In this document: piece after piece, positions 23,419-32,211 of the stretch
Position numbering within the stretch: the stretch's first letter is position 1
Layout: each line of letters begins with the position of its first letter
Notes under the pieces: generated by a model
Told to the model about the DNA's origin: nothing
What the model saw: only the letters and a program-made list of their open reading frames with translations
Database searches by the model: none
Translations under genes and position numbers: made by a program
From: JBOFDK01 sp051646925
GTDB lineage: Bacteria; Bacillota; Clostridia; Lachnospirales; Cellulosilyticaceae
DNA: 40,310 nt
Assembly (NCBI GenBank): GCA_051646925.1
Contig: JBOFDK010000005.1
Coordinates: 1 to 40,310, forward strand
Direction of reading: 5' to 3'

Positions 23419-26166
23419 TTGAAATTAACTAAAAAAATAATGGTAATATTTATAGGTATAGTTTTGTGTATGATGATTTTATACACGAGTGCATCAAAAA
23501 TAATGATGAATTATCTTTATGATGGAGAAGGCGATAGAATATATGAAAAAGTTAATGGTGCTATTTTAAGTTTTAATCATGAATTAGATGCATATAGACG
23601 AAAAGCAATGGATTATCAACAGTTAATGATATACTTGAATCGTATAATATGTGAGCAAGGGATTAATGCATATGAAGAATTTGATATTGTTACATATTTA
23701 GATAGAAATGAATTTAGTATAAATGTCATCACAAATGATGAGTTACAAGTGCAGTATATATCTATGGAAGAATATATTAAAAATGAATATATTAATATTA
23801 GAAATATAGATTTTAAGTACGACGAAGAAGTTGCAGAGTTTGTTAAAAAGCATATACCTACAGACGTACCAGTAATGAAAATTATCCATACAGGAAAGCA
23901 AGCATATATGTTAATAATAATGCCATTAAAGGGTGATAAACATATAGAACATAGTAAAGAAAGAGGTCAATATTTTGTAGGTGTTAATATACTAAATTCG
24001 AAATTTTTTGAAACTCATATTAGACCAACTTTTGAAAATGTAGAAATGGTTTTAGATGTTACAGTAGATAATAATGCAAAAAGGAATAGCTTTAAAGAAG
24101 ATAAAGAAATTATAGTAGAATATGGTGAAAATGATATTACTGCATATTATAAAATTTTACAAGAAGATGAAGAAAAACCAATATATATTAAATTTACAGA
24201 TTCATTAGTAGTTAAATCTATAATAGAAGATAATTTGACAAAAAATACAGAAATACTATTATTTATTGCTATACTTATGATGGTAGTGATGTTAAATTGT
24301 ATTAAATTTAGTATAGAAAAACCTTTAAATATAGTTTTAAAGCATCTAAAAAAAATAAAAAATTTGCATAAACAATATGATGATGAAGAAATATTAGAAG
24401 TGCAACAGGAATTAGCTGACATATATAAAATAAGTGATGTTGCAGAAATTAATGAAATTAATGAACAGATATTAAATCTAGTACAACAACTTATTAATAA
24501 AAATAAAAAATTTGTAGAATACAGAAAGTATTGCCAAAGTATTATAGATAATATGGAAAGTGGATATGGATATTTTAAAGTAAATAGAGATGAACAAGAC
24601 CAGCCTCAAAATATTACATGTTTAAAATGTAATAACCAAATGGCAAAAGTTTTTGGAAAAACTATTAAAGATTTTGAAGAAGATAAATATCATAAATGGG
24701 TACATGAATACATAGATTATGATTATTTATGGGGAATGTTAGATAGTATAAAAAGTAAAAAATTGAAAAGTATAAGTAAAAAAGTAACGCATATAAATGG
24801 TGCGACATGTAAAGTTACTTTATGTAATTATAATAATGATAAATTTCAAGTATTGCTTAAAGATTTTACGGAAAATGAAATAAAAAAAGAAAGAATTGAA
24901 GAATTATTACGTAGGGATAGATATACTGAAGTTTTTAGTCGTGAAGCGATGATAAAAGAAATGGAATCATTAGTAGAAATAAAAAAAGAATTTGCAGTAT
25001 ACATAGTGAATTTTAATAATATGAAAGCATTAGATAAAGTTAAAGGTTATAAAGTGGTTGATGAAGTTACTAGAGATGTTGCAAAGCACCTAAATGAATT
25101 ATCAGATACTCAGACTATTGTGGGAAGATGGAGTTGTGTAGACTTTTTGATTATACGAAGAGGTGAAGTATATGCAACTGATATTGCAAAATTTTCGGAT
25201 AACATACATAAAAAAATAAAAAAAGAGTATATATTTGAAGATTATAAATTTAAATTAACTGCTACTATAGGTGCAAATACGTATCCATATGATACGCAAA
25301 GCATTGATAAGCTAATTAGAAATGCGACAATAGCAAGAAATTTTGCAAATCAAAAAGGTACTGAATCATCTGCTATATTTAATCCAAGTATGTATGAAAA
25401 AGAAAAATTGATAAGACAGATAGGAAAAACAGCATTAAAAAATCATATGCAAATATCTTATCAACCGATAGTAAATGCTAGTGATAGAAAAACTATTGGA
25501 GCAGATGTGTCATGGCAATGGAATTATAAAGAAAAATATTTAGAGATTAATGATTTTATTCATTTAGAAGAGTATGAGCAATATCTTGCTGCTATGGAAG
25601 TGTATGTTTTTGAAGAAGCATGTAAATTTGGAGTAGATATACAAAAAAAGACGGGAGAATATTTTGAAATCATTATGAATTTATCAAGAAGTACCTTGTA
25701 TAATTCAGAATATTACGCCCGAATTATAGAAAACATAAAAAGTACAGAAATGCAGTGTTTGCATATTCGAATACAAGTAAAAGAAACGGATTTAGAACAT
25801 AAAATTATAAAACCGTTAGAAGGAATCAAAAAATTAGAAAGAGGAATTCTATTAGATGACCCATATTTACAATATTCATTAGGTAAATGGGATGCAAGTA
25901 TTAAAATTGATTTTATAAAAATAAAACAAGTATTATTAGAACAAGTAGTAGAAGTACCAGAAATTGAAAAAATTGTATATGAAAAAATAAAAGCGATGGA
26001 AGAACTAGGTATATTAACGTATTGTAGCCATATAGAAGATGAAATGTTTTTAGATTATGCAAAGGAAATGGGATGCTGTTATTTATCAGGAAACCATATT
26101 AGTTTGCCACTTGAAAAACATTTATTTGAAGTGTTTATGGAAACTAATACTAATGAGCTAGATTAA
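23419..26166 (+). CDS. Membrane sensor with degenerate GGDEF and EAL domains
   Basis: A 915-residue protein. A membrane segment lies at about residues 6-24, then an extracytoplasmic sensor region to about 270, a second membrane segment (ILLFIAILMMVVMLNCI, about 275-295), a HAMP-like linker with coiled coil, a possible PAS-like region (about 370-490), GGDEF (about 495-650) and EAL (about 660-915). Both enzyme signatures are gone. The GGDEF position reads SCVDF (572-576). EAL reads DVS (696-698), and the DDFGTGYSS loop reads DDPYLQYSL. It is therefore unlikely to make or break c-di-GMP and may bind it or a partner. The frame opens at GTG 23407, which overlaps its own GGAG. The TTG at 23419 has GGAGTGG at proper spacing. 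Confidence 0.85.
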   Translation: MKLTKKIMVIFIGIVLCMMILYTSASKIMMNYLYDGEGDRIYEKVNGAILSFNHELDAYRRKAMDYQQLMIYLNRIICEQGINAYEEFDIVTYLDRNEFSINVITNDELQVQYISMEEYIKNEYINIRNIDFKYDEEVAEFVKKHIPTDVPVMKIIHTGKQAYMLIIMPLKGDKHIEHSKERGQYFVGVNILNSKFFETHIRPTFENVEMVLDVTVDNNAKRNSFKEDKEIIVEYGENDITAYYKILQEDEEKPIYIKFTDSLVVKSIIEDNLTKNTEILLFIAILMMVVMLNCIKFSIEKPLNIVLKHLKKIKNLHKQYDDEEILEVQQELADIYKISDVAEINEINEQILNLVQQLINKNKKFVEYRKYCQSIIDNMESGYGYFKVNRDEQDQPQNITCLKCNNQMAKVFGKTIKDFEEDKYHKWVHEYIDYDYLWGMLDSIKSKKLKSISKKVTHINGATCKVTLCNYNNDKFQVLLKDFTENEIKKERIEELLRRDRYTEVFSREAMIKEMESLVEIKKEFAVYIVNFNNMKALDKVKGYKVVDEVTRDVAKHLNELSDTQTIVGRWSCVDFLIIRRGEVYATDIAKFSDNIHKKIKKEYIFEDYKFKLTATIGANTYPYDTQSIDKLIRNATIARNFANQKGTESSAIFNPSMYEKEKLIRQIGKTALKNHMQISYQPIVNASDRKTIGADVSWQWNYKEKYLEINDFIHLEEYEQYLAAMEVYVFEEACKFGVDIQKKTGEYFEIIMNLSRSTLYNSEYYARIIENIKSTEMQCLHIRIQVKETDLEHKIIKPLEGIKKLERGILLDDPYLQYSLGKWDASIKIDFIKIKQVLLEQVVEVPEIEKIVYEKIKAMEELGILTYCSHIEDEMFLDYAKEMGCCYLSGNHISLPLEKHLFEVFMETNTNELD

Positions 26167-26168
26167 AG

Positions 26169-26199
26169 TTCAGTTAAAGTTAGCTTAACTTTAACTGAA
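26169..26199 (+). other. 14-bp hairpin after the GGDEF-EAL gene
   Basis: TTCAGTTAAAGTTA (26169-26182) pairs perfectly with 26186-26199 around GCT. It has no T-run, so it is not a standard terminator; it may be an mRNA 3' end stabiliser or protein site. Confidence 0.7.
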
Positions 26200-26231
26200 G
26201 TGTTAAAATAAAAAACAAATAAAAAACAAAT

Positions 26232-26277
26232 AAAAAAGGAAAATATACAAGATAAAACAAGTATATTTTCCTTTTTT
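26232..26277. terminator. Bidirectional terminator
   Basis: AAAAAAGGAAAATATAC (26232-26248) pairs with 26261-26277 over 17 bp around a 12-base loop, with A- and T-runs. It lies between the GGDEF-EAL gene and the converging ABC-F gene. Confidence 0.9.
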
Positions 26278-26285
26278 TATTGTAA

Positions 26286-27842
26286 TTAAACTACTTTTGT
26301 TGTCCAGTCTTCGACGTTCCAAACATCAGTAATAAAGCTTTCGTAGAAATAAGGTTCATGACAAACTAGGATAACAGTTCCTTTAAATTCACGAAGAGCT
26401 TTCTCAAGTTCATTTTTTGCATCTACATCTAAGTGATTAGTAGGTTCATCAAGAACAAGTAGATTAAGTGATTGATGTAAAATTTTACAAAGACGTACTT
26501 TTGCATTTTCTCCACCAGAAAGTACTTTCATTGGACTTGTAATATGGTCTGTTGTAAGTCCGCAGCGTGCTAGAGCTGTTCGTGCCTCGTGGTTTGTCAA
26601 AGAAGGGTATTCATTCCAAAGTTCATCAAGAGCTACTGTATTGTTATTTCTTGAATCCTCTTGAGCAAAATAACCATATTCAACATTTTCACCAAATTCA
26701 ATAGAACCTTCTAAAGAAGGGATGATACCAAGAAGTGTTTTTAGTAAAGTTGATTTACCAAGACCATTAACACCACAAATGGCTATTTTTTTGCCACGTT
26801 CTACTTTAAATGATAAAGGCTCTGTTAGAGGTTCATCATAACCAATAACTAAATTTTCAGCCTCAATTAGAAAGCGACTTGGAGCTTTTGAAAATTTAAA
26901 ATCAAAAATAGGTTTAATTTTTTCTTTAGGTTTTTCAATAACATCCATTTTATCTAGTTGTTTCATACGGCTTTTTGCCATACCAGTAGTTGCAACACGA
27001 GCTTTGTTACGAGCAATAAAATCTTCAAGTTTGTCAATTTCTTTTTGTTGACGCTCATAAGCTTTTTCTTGTTGACGTTTTTTTAAATCATAAAGACGTA
27101 AAAATTCGTCGTAGTTACCAACGTATCTAGTCAGTTCAGAATTTTCGATGTGGTATATAAGATTACAAACATCATTTAAAAATGGAATATCATGTGATAC
27201 AAGGATAAAAGCATTTTCGTAATTTTGTAAGTAACGTTTTAACCATTCGATATGATTTACATCTAAGTAGTTTGTCGGTTCATCTAAAATAAGAATAGTT
27301 GGGTTTTGAAGAAGAAGTTTTGTTAGAAGGACTTTTGTACGTTGTCCACCACTTAGTTCATCAACCTTTTTTTCAAGTCCAATCTCACCAAGTCCCAAAC
27401 CTTGAGCAACTTCTTCGATTTTAGAGTCGAGGATATAAAATCCGCTACCATCTAATATGTTTTGAATTTCCGCAGCATCATCCATTAGTTTTGCAACTTC
27501 ATCATCAGATGCATCGCTCATTTTATCATATGTTGCTAACATTTCTTGTTCTAATGTAAACAAATCATCGAAAGCTAAACGTAAATTATCGCGTATGCTT
27601 GTACCAGGTTGCAATGCAGAGTGCTGATCAAGATAACCAACAGTTACACGGCTTGACCATTCAACAGAACCTTCATCGGGCATAAGTTTACTAGTAATAA
27701 TATTTAAGAAAGTTGATTTTCCTTCACCATTAGCACCAACTAGAGCAACGTGTTCCCCTTTTAAAAGACGGAAAGAAACATTCTCTAGTATGCTTCGGGC
27801 ACCAAATCCATGCGTTACATTTTTAACGTTCAACACACTCAT
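26286..27842 (-). CDS. ABC-F family ATPase (YkpA/YbiT-like)
   Basis: A soluble 518-residue protein with two ABC ATPase domains in one chain and no membrane segments, which places it in the ABC-F family that acts on ribosomes. Domain 1 has Walker A GANGEGKST (about 36-44), signature LSGGQRTKV and Walker B LILDEPTNYLD. The linker (about 240-300) is charged and helical (KRQQEKAYERQQKEIDKL). Domain 2 has GVNGLGKST, LSGGENAKV and LVLDEPTNHLD. The last H-loop reads CHEPYFY instead of the usual SHDRYF. Subfamily (housekeeping translation factor or antibiotic resistance type) cannot be decided by eye; the YkpA-like layout favours housekeeping. Confidence 0.92.
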   Translation of the reverse strand: MSVLNVKNVTHGFGARSILENVSFRLLKGEHVALVGANGEGKSTFLNIITSKLMPDEGSVEWSSRVTVGYLDQHSALQPGTSIRDNLRLAFDDLFTLEQEMLATYDKMSDASDDEVAKLMDDAAEIQNILDGSGFYILDSKIEEVAQGLGLGEIGLEKKVDELSGGQRTKVLLTKLLLQNPTILILDEPTNYLDVNHIEWLKRYLQNYENAFILVSHDIPFLNDVCNLIYHIENSELTRYVGNYDEFLRLYDLKKRQQEKAYERQQKEIDKLEDFIARNKARVATTGMAKSRMKQLDKMDVIEKPKEKIKPIFDFKFSKAPSRFLIEAENLVIGYDEPLTEPLSFKVERGKKIAICGVNGLGKSTLLKTLLGIIPSLEGSIEFGENVEYGYFAQEDSRNNNTVALDELWNEYPSLTNHEARTALARCGLTTDHITSPMKVLSGGENAKVRLCKILHQSLNLLVLDEPTNHLDVDAKNELEKALREFKGTVILVCHEPYFYESFITDVWNVEDWTTKVV

Positions 27843-28035
27843 ATTTTGTCTCCTTTTGTATGCGCTTTTTCATATACTATCATAATAAAAAATGAGCAAA
27901 AAGTAAAATGAAAGTGTTTTTAAATAAATATAAAGAACAAAAATTAAATAAGTACACGTATGAAAAAATAATATATATTAGATAAAAATATGAAAAATCG
28001 TTATAACCTAAGTAAGTGGTAGAAAATATTATAAT

Positions 28036-28389
28036 TTAAAGCAGTGTGTAAATAAAAAATATAGTATAAATTAGATGCATTAGTGTGATTATTGAATATA
28101 CAATAAATACAACATTTAGTGCAATATTGCATATAGGAAGTTGTTCCGTAGGTAGGTCGTCAAGATTTATAAGTACATAAATCATTAGACAAGCAGGTAT
28201 TAGAAGTTTTATGAAAATACTTAATAGAGCATGATTTACAATGCCGACCATTAGCCAATTTGCCTCTTCGAATAGACCTGTTTTAAGTAAACCAAAAGTG
28301 CACACAATATCAATTACATTTAAAATATAAATAATTACAAGTTTTTGTTTGATTAAATAAACATCAGAATTTTTTAAAAAACGAATCAT
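28036..28389 (-). CDS. Small membrane protein, DUF5658-like
   Basis: A 117-residue protein with about three membrane segments. The pattern LNVIDIVCTFGLLKTGLFEEANWLM fits the DUF5658 group, which has no known function. The frame extends to an ATG at 28419, but GGAGGTGAT (28393-28401, reverse strand) lies inside that extension and 3-4 bases before the ATG at 28389, so the shorter start is used. It is divergent from the fabT operon, with its 5' end about 50 bases from the fabT promoter, so regulation could be shared. Confidence 0.75.
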   Translation of the reverse strand: MIRFLKNSDVYLIKQKLVIIYILNVIDIVCTFGLLKTGLFEEANWLMVGIVNHALLSIFIKLLIPACLMIYVLINLDDLPTEQLPICNIALNVVFIVYSIITLMHLIYTIFFIYTLL

Positions 28390-28438
28390 TTTATCACCTC
28401 CAGTAAAGAGTATAGCCAAAAAAAGGATGTTTTGATGC

Positions 28439-28467
28439 TTGACTTTTATTTTTTTATTTTATATACT
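28439..28467 (+). promoter_or_regulatory. Sigma-A promoter of the fatty acid synthesis operon
   Basis: TTGACT (28439-28444), a 17-base spacer, and TATACT (28462-28467). Predicted start near 28474 lies inside the operator that follows. Confidence 0.75.
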
Positions 28468-28505
28468 TCGAGTATAAATACTTTGACACACAAAGTATTT
28501 ATACT
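28462..28505. promoter_or_regulatory. FabT-type operator array over the operon start site
   Basis: A 15-bp perfect inverted repeat has arms AGTATAAATACTTTG (28471-28485) and its complement (28491-28505) around ACACA. Its core TTTG-N5-CAAA (28482-28494) matches the FabT box shape. Each arm holds a smaller palindrome AGTAT-N2-ATACT, and TATACT-TCG-AGTATA (28462-28476) covers the -10. Binding here would block the operon, including fabT itself. Confidence 0.7.
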
Positions 28506-28529
28506 ATGAAGAAGAGGAGGGTACAATGT

Positions 28530-28982
28530 TTGGAAAAACCGGTTAAAGTAGTTAATGAAATATTAGTAGACTTATTTAATGAAATTCTTACCATTGAAAA
28601 AGCTGCTTTGCAATCAAGTCCATTCAAAGACCTTTCTGTTACAGAAGCGCATGTTTTAGAAGCAATAGGATTAACATCCAGAACGATGACAGACGTAGCA
28701 GATCAAGTAGGTGTAACAGTCGGAACACTAACAACATCTGTAAATCGCCTTGTTAACAAAGAGTATGTTATAAGGGAGCGTTCAAAAGAAGATCGTCGTT
28801 TTGTAGAAATTGAATTAACTCAAAAAGGTAAATCGGCTTATAAAATTCATGAAAAATTTCATGGAGAGATGGTTGAGCATATGATTGATGAATTATCTAA
28901 TGAAGATTATACAGTACTTGTTGATTCATTGAAAAAGCTTAGTAAATTTTTTAAAGATAGGTATCACCTAACACAAAAATAG
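28530..28982 (+). CDS. fabT: FabT, MarR-family repressor of fatty acid synthesis
   Basis: FabT represses type II fatty acid genes, with long-chain acyl-ACP as co-repressor in streptococci. The 150-residue MarR protein has the winged helix MTDVADQVGVTVGTLTTSVNRLVNKEYVIRERSKEDRR (residues about 55-92; DRR wing typical). It heads the fab operon, its normal place. The longest frame begins at ATG 28506, right against the operator, with the strong AGGAGGG (28515-28521) inside it. TTG 28530 is 8 bases from that site and gives the usual FabT length. An out-of-frame ATG at 28526 opens only a six-codon frame that ends just past the TTG. Confidence 0.88.
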   Translation: MEKPVKVVNEILVDLFNEILTIEKAALQSSPFKDLSVTEAHVLEAIGLTSRTMTDVADQVGVTVGTLTTSVNRLVNKEYVIRERSKEDRRFVEIELTQKGKSAYKIHEKFHGEMVEHMIDELSNEDYTVLVDSLKKLSKFFKDRYHLTQK

Positions 28983-28994
28983 AGGAGTGATACG

Positions 28995-29960
28995 ATGGGT
29001 GGAGTAAAAATAGCAGGACTTGGAAAAGCAGTTCCAGAATATGTTATGACAAATGAAAAACTTTCAGAATATGTAGATACATCTGATGAATGGATTAAAA
29101 GCCGTACAGGTATTGAAACTAGATACTTATCAACAGGAGAAACAACAACTGACCTTGCGATACGTGCAGCTGCAGAAGCTATTAAAAATGCAAAGTTAGA
29201 AGCAGAGCAAATTGATATGATTATCGTTGCAACTATTAGTCCAGATTTTGTTATGCCAAGTACAGCGTGCAAAGTTCAGGCGGCATTAGGAATGACAAAT
29301 GCAACAGCTTTTGATATTTCGGCAGCATGCAGTGGATTTGTGTATGGAGCTAGGTTAGCAGTCGATTCTATCAAGTCAGGTTCAAGTCAACATGTACTTG
29401 TAATAGGTGCAGAAGTTTTAAGTAAGACGGTTGATTGGAGTGATCGTACGACGTGTGTACTTTTTGGAGATGGTGCAGGTGCAGCTATTTTTTCCGTTCA
29501 TCATAAAAACAACATATTAGGCTTATACACTAGAAGCAGTGGACTTGGCGGAGACGCCTTGACATTAGAGGGGAGAACTGTGCAAAACTGTATAGTTAAG
29601 AACCCTCAAGAATCAAATTATATGGCTATGAATGGACAAGAGGTTTACCGTTTTGCAACGACGGTAGTTCCAAAAACTATTAATCTTTTGTTAGAGAAGG
29701 AAAATATGTCAGCAAATCAAGTTGATTGGTTTGTATTACATCAAGCTAATAGCCGTATAATGGATAGCGTTGCTAAAAAAATAGGAGTACATACGGATAA
29801 GTTTTTCAAAAATCTTGAACGTTATGGCAATACATCGGCAGCTAGTATTCCGATTGCATTATATGATTTAGCCCCACAATTAAAATCAAATGACATAATA
29901 ATGTTAGTTGGATTTGGTGGTGGTCTTACATGGGGAAGCGTTATGCTTCTATGGGAATAG
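28995..29960 (+). CDS. fabH: FabH, beta-ketoacyl-ACP synthase III
   Basis: FabH condenses acetyl-CoA (or another short acyl-CoA) with malonyl-ACP to start chains. The catalytic triad is visible: Cys in DISAACSGFVYG (near residue 112), His in LHQANSRI and Asn in YGNTSAASIP. Length is 321 residues, typical. GAGGAGTGA is just upstream of the ATG, 12 bases after fabT. Confidence 0.96.
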   Translation: MGGVKIAGLGKAVPEYVMTNEKLSEYVDTSDEWIKSRTGIETRYLSTGETTTDLAIRAAAEAIKNAKLEAEQIDMIIVATISPDFVMPSTACKVQAALGMTNATAFDISAACSGFVYGARLAVDSIKSGSSQHVLVIGAEVLSKTVDWSDRTTCVLFGDGAGAAIFSVHHKNNILGLYTRSSGLGGDALTLEGRTVQNCIVKNPQESNYMAMNGQEVYRFATTVVPKTINLLLEKENMSANQVDWFVLHQANSRIMDSVAKKIGVHTDKFFKNLERYGNTSAASIPIALYDLAPQLKSNDIIMLVGFGGGLTWGSVMLLWE

Positions 29961-30022
29961 TTCCTAACAGGCAATGCCTTTTATGGATATATAAATTGAA
30001 CAAATTCTAGGAGGAATTAAAA

Positions 30023-30250
30023 ATGATATTAGAAAAATTACAAGAAATCGTAGCAGAAAAATTAAGCGTAGATGCAGCTGAGGTTGTTGTAACAGCACGT
30101 TTTAAAGAAGATTTAGATGCAGACTCATTAGATTTATTTGAAGTTGTTATGGCAATTGAAGATGAGTTTGGTGTTGCAATTTCAAATGAAGACGTTGAAA
30201 CAATCAAAACAGTAGGCGATGCAGTTAAATATATCGAAGATAAGAAATAA
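30023..30250 (+). CDS. acpP: Acyl carrier protein
   Basis: A 75-residue acidic helical protein carrying the growing acyl chain. The phosphopantetheine attachment serine is S35 in DLDADSLDLFEVVMAIEDEF. TAGGAGGA precedes the ATG at good spacing. It lies between fabH and fabK as in Streptococcus and Clostridium clusters. Its G and C content is a little higher than its neighbours, as usual for highly expressed genes. Confidence 0.97.
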   Translation: MILEKLQEIVAEKLSVDAAEVVVTARFKEDLDADSLDLFEVVMAIEDEFGVAISNEDVETIKTVGDAVKYIEDKK

Positions 30251-30281
30251 TTTATTATTCTGAAACAAGGAGATGGATGTA

Positions 30282-31208
30282 ATGAACAAAATTTGTAAAA
30301 TGTTAGGCATTCAATATCCTATATTCCAAGGCGCTATGGCATGGGTAGCAAATCATGCTATAGCAGCTGCGGTTTCAGAAGCAGGGGGACTTGGTATTAT
30401 TGCAGCAGGAAACGCTCCAACGGATTGGGTAAGAACAGAAATCCGTGCATGTAAAAACAAGACAAAAAAACCTTTTGGCGTGAACATCATGCTTCACAGC
30501 CCTTATGCAAATGAAATTGCACAACTTGTAGTTGAAGAAGGAGTAACAATTGTTACAACAGGTGCAGGTGATCCAGGAAAATATATGGATATGTGGAAAG
30601 AAGCAGGAATTAAAATAATACCAGTTGTTGCATCAGTGGCACTGGCAAGACGTATGGAAAGACAAGGTGCAGACGCTATCGTAGCAGAAGGCGGAGAAGC
30701 TGGAGGGCATGTAGGCGAATTAACTACTATGGTACTAATACCTCAAGTAGTAGATGCAGTACAAATTCCAGTTATAGCAGCAGGTGGTATTGGAGATTCA
30801 CGTGGTTTTGCAGCAGCTATGATGCTTGGAGCTGAGGCTGTTCAAGTAGGTACTAGATTTTTAGTTGCAGAAGAATGTGAAATTCATCAAAATTACAAAG
30901 AACGTATTTTAAAAGCAAGTGATATAGATACTGTTGTAACAGGTAGGTCTACAGGTCACCCAGTTAGAGTTCTTCGTAATCAATTAACAAGAGAATTTGC
31001 AAAGATGGAAAAAGAAGGTGTATCACCTGAAAAATTAGAAGAAATGGGCGCTGGTGGTTTACGAAAAGCAGTAGTAGATGGCGATGTTGCTCGTGGGTCT
31101 GTTATGTCAGGGCAAATTGCAGGATTAGTTAAAAAAATTCAACCAACAAAAGAAATAATAGAAGAATTTTTCACAGAAGAAAATAAAAAATTAGCAAAAA
31201 TTATGTAG
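30282..31208 (+). CDS. fabK: FabK, FMN-dependent enoyl-ACP reductase
   Basis: FabK performs the last step of each elongation cycle, reducing trans-2-enoyl-ACP with NAD(P)H via FMN; it replaces FabI in this cluster. It belongs to the nitronate monooxygenase/IMPDH-like TIM barrels. Motifs are LGIQYPIFQGAMAWVA, GGLGIIAAGNAP, FGVNIML, IVAEGGEAGGHVG and IPVIAAGGIGD with the FMN phosphate region EAVQVGTRF. The frame opens at 30273, directly touching AAGGAG (30267-30272). ATG 30282 has a 9-base spacing and gives the family N-terminus MNKICKMLGI, so it is used (308 residues). Confidence 0.95.
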   Translation: MNKICKMLGIQYPIFQGAMAWVANHAIAAAVSEAGGLGIIAAGNAPTDWVRTEIRACKNKTKKPFGVNIMLHSPYANEIAQLVVEEGVTIVTTGAGDPGKYMDMWKEAGIKIIPVVASVALARRMERQGADAIVAEGGEAGGHVGELTTMVLIPQVVDAVQIPVIAAGGIGDSRGFAAAMMLGAEAVQVGTRFLVAEECEIHQNYKERILKASDIDTVVTGRSTGHPVRVLRNQLTREFAKMEKEGVSPEKLEEMGAGGLRKAVVDGDVARGSVMSGQIAGLVKKIQPTKEIIEEFFTEENKKLAKIM

Positions 31209-31229
31209 AATGAAGTATTTAATATATGG

Positions 31230-31256
31230 TTTGAATGTCAAAATTTGAATATCAAA
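31230..31256. promoter_or_regulatory. Tandem FabT boxes inside the operon, between fabK and fabD
   Basis: TTTGAATGTCAAA (31230-31242) and TTTGAATATCAAA (31244-31256) are two near-identical TTTG-N5-CAAA palindromes with centres 14 bases apart. This shape matches FabT boxes known upstream of fabT and fabK in streptococci. They fill most of the 67-base fabK-fabD gap. A TATATG at 31223-31228 could be the -10 of an internal promoter, but no good -35 is seen. Confidence 0.75.
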
Positions 31257-31275
31257 GTAAAGGTAGGTGCAAAAA

Positions 31276-32211
31276 GTGAAAATCGCATTTTTATTTTCAG
31301 GCCAAGGCGTTCAATACGCAGGCATGGGGCAGGACTTATATAACAATTATTCCGAAAGCAAAGCTATTTTTGATAAAGCTAATGAGGTTATTTCATGGGA
31401 TGTCAAAGAAGTTTGTTTTCAAGATCAAAACGCAATTATTAATGATACGCGGTTTACACAAAGTGCACTTTTTACCACTATAATAGCGGCATATGAAGTA
31501 GTGATATCTAAAGGAATTGTACCGGAAGCGGTCATTGGATTTAGTTTAGGAGAATATGCAGCACTTGTCGCAAGCGGTATTTTAAGTTTTGAAAATGCAT
31601 TAAAATTAGTTGAACAACGTGCTATTGCGATGGAACGTTGTTCAAAAGAAACAGAAGGTTCAATGGCGGCTGTTATAGGTCTTTCAAACGAAGTTATACA
31701 AGAAGTTTGTGAGACGATTACAAGTCAAGGAAATATACTAACACTAGCCAATGACAACTGCCCAGGGCAAGTTGTTATCTCGGGAGATATAGACGCTATT
31801 GAAAAAGCAACTCAAATACTTAAAGAAAAAGGTGCAAGACGAGTTATGAAACTTAATGTAAGTGGAGCGTTTCATAGTCCGCTTATGCAAAGCGCAGCAA
31901 AAGAATTACAAACGTATGTAGATAAATCACAATTTCAGCAAGTTACAACACCTATTGTAAGTAACGTAACTGCAATGCCTATGACAAAAGATGAGGCATA
32001 TCAAAATATTCAGAGCCAAATGGTAACAGGTGTACGATTTAGAGAAAGTGTTGAATATTTGATAGAACAAGGTTTTGATACATTTATTGAAATTGGAGTT
32101 AAAAAAACACTTTGTAGTTTTGTTTCTAAAATAAACAAAGATGTTACAGTTATGAACATTGAAGATAAGGCTTCATTGGAGCGAGTTATAGAGTTTATAG
32201 GAGGTCAGTAA
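31276..32211 (+). CDS. fabD: FabD, malonyl-CoA:ACP transacylase
   Basis: FabD transfers malonyl from CoA to AcpP. The N-terminal FLFSGQGVQYAGMGQDLY is the family opening. The nucleophile serine is in GFSLGEYAALVASG (about residue 87), and the catalytic His is in SGAFHSPLM. The frame opens at GTG 31267, inside AGGTAGG (31261-31267). The GTG at 31276 is 8 bases after it and gives the usual MKIAFLFSGQG start (311 residues). Its stop overlaps the fabG start by one base. Tandem FabT boxes sit just upstream. Confidence 0.95.
   Translation: MKIAFLFSGQGVQYAGMGQDLYNNYSESKAIFDKANEVISWDVKEVCFQDQNAIINDTRFTQSALFTTIIAAYEVVISKGIVPEAVIGFSLGEYAALVASGILSFENALKLVEQRAIAMERCSKETEGSMAAVIGLSNEVIQEVCETITSQGNILTLANDNCPGQVVISGDIDAIEKATQILKEKGARRVMKLNVSGAFHSPLMQSAAKELQTYVDKSQFQQVTTPIVSNVTAMPMTKDEAYQNIQSQMVTGVRFRESVEYLIEQGFDTFIEIGVKKTLCSFVSKINKDVTVMNIEDKASLERVIEFIGGQ

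Noticed and set aside
24147..24422. Reverse-strand 91-codon ORF
   Set aside because: Shadow of the GGDEF-EAL gene; Ser/Ile-rich translation typical of antisense AT-rich DNA.
26286..27842. Antibiotic-resistance type ABC-F protein
   Set aside because: The general YkpA/YbiT-like layout fits housekeeping members better; subfamily cannot be settled by eye.
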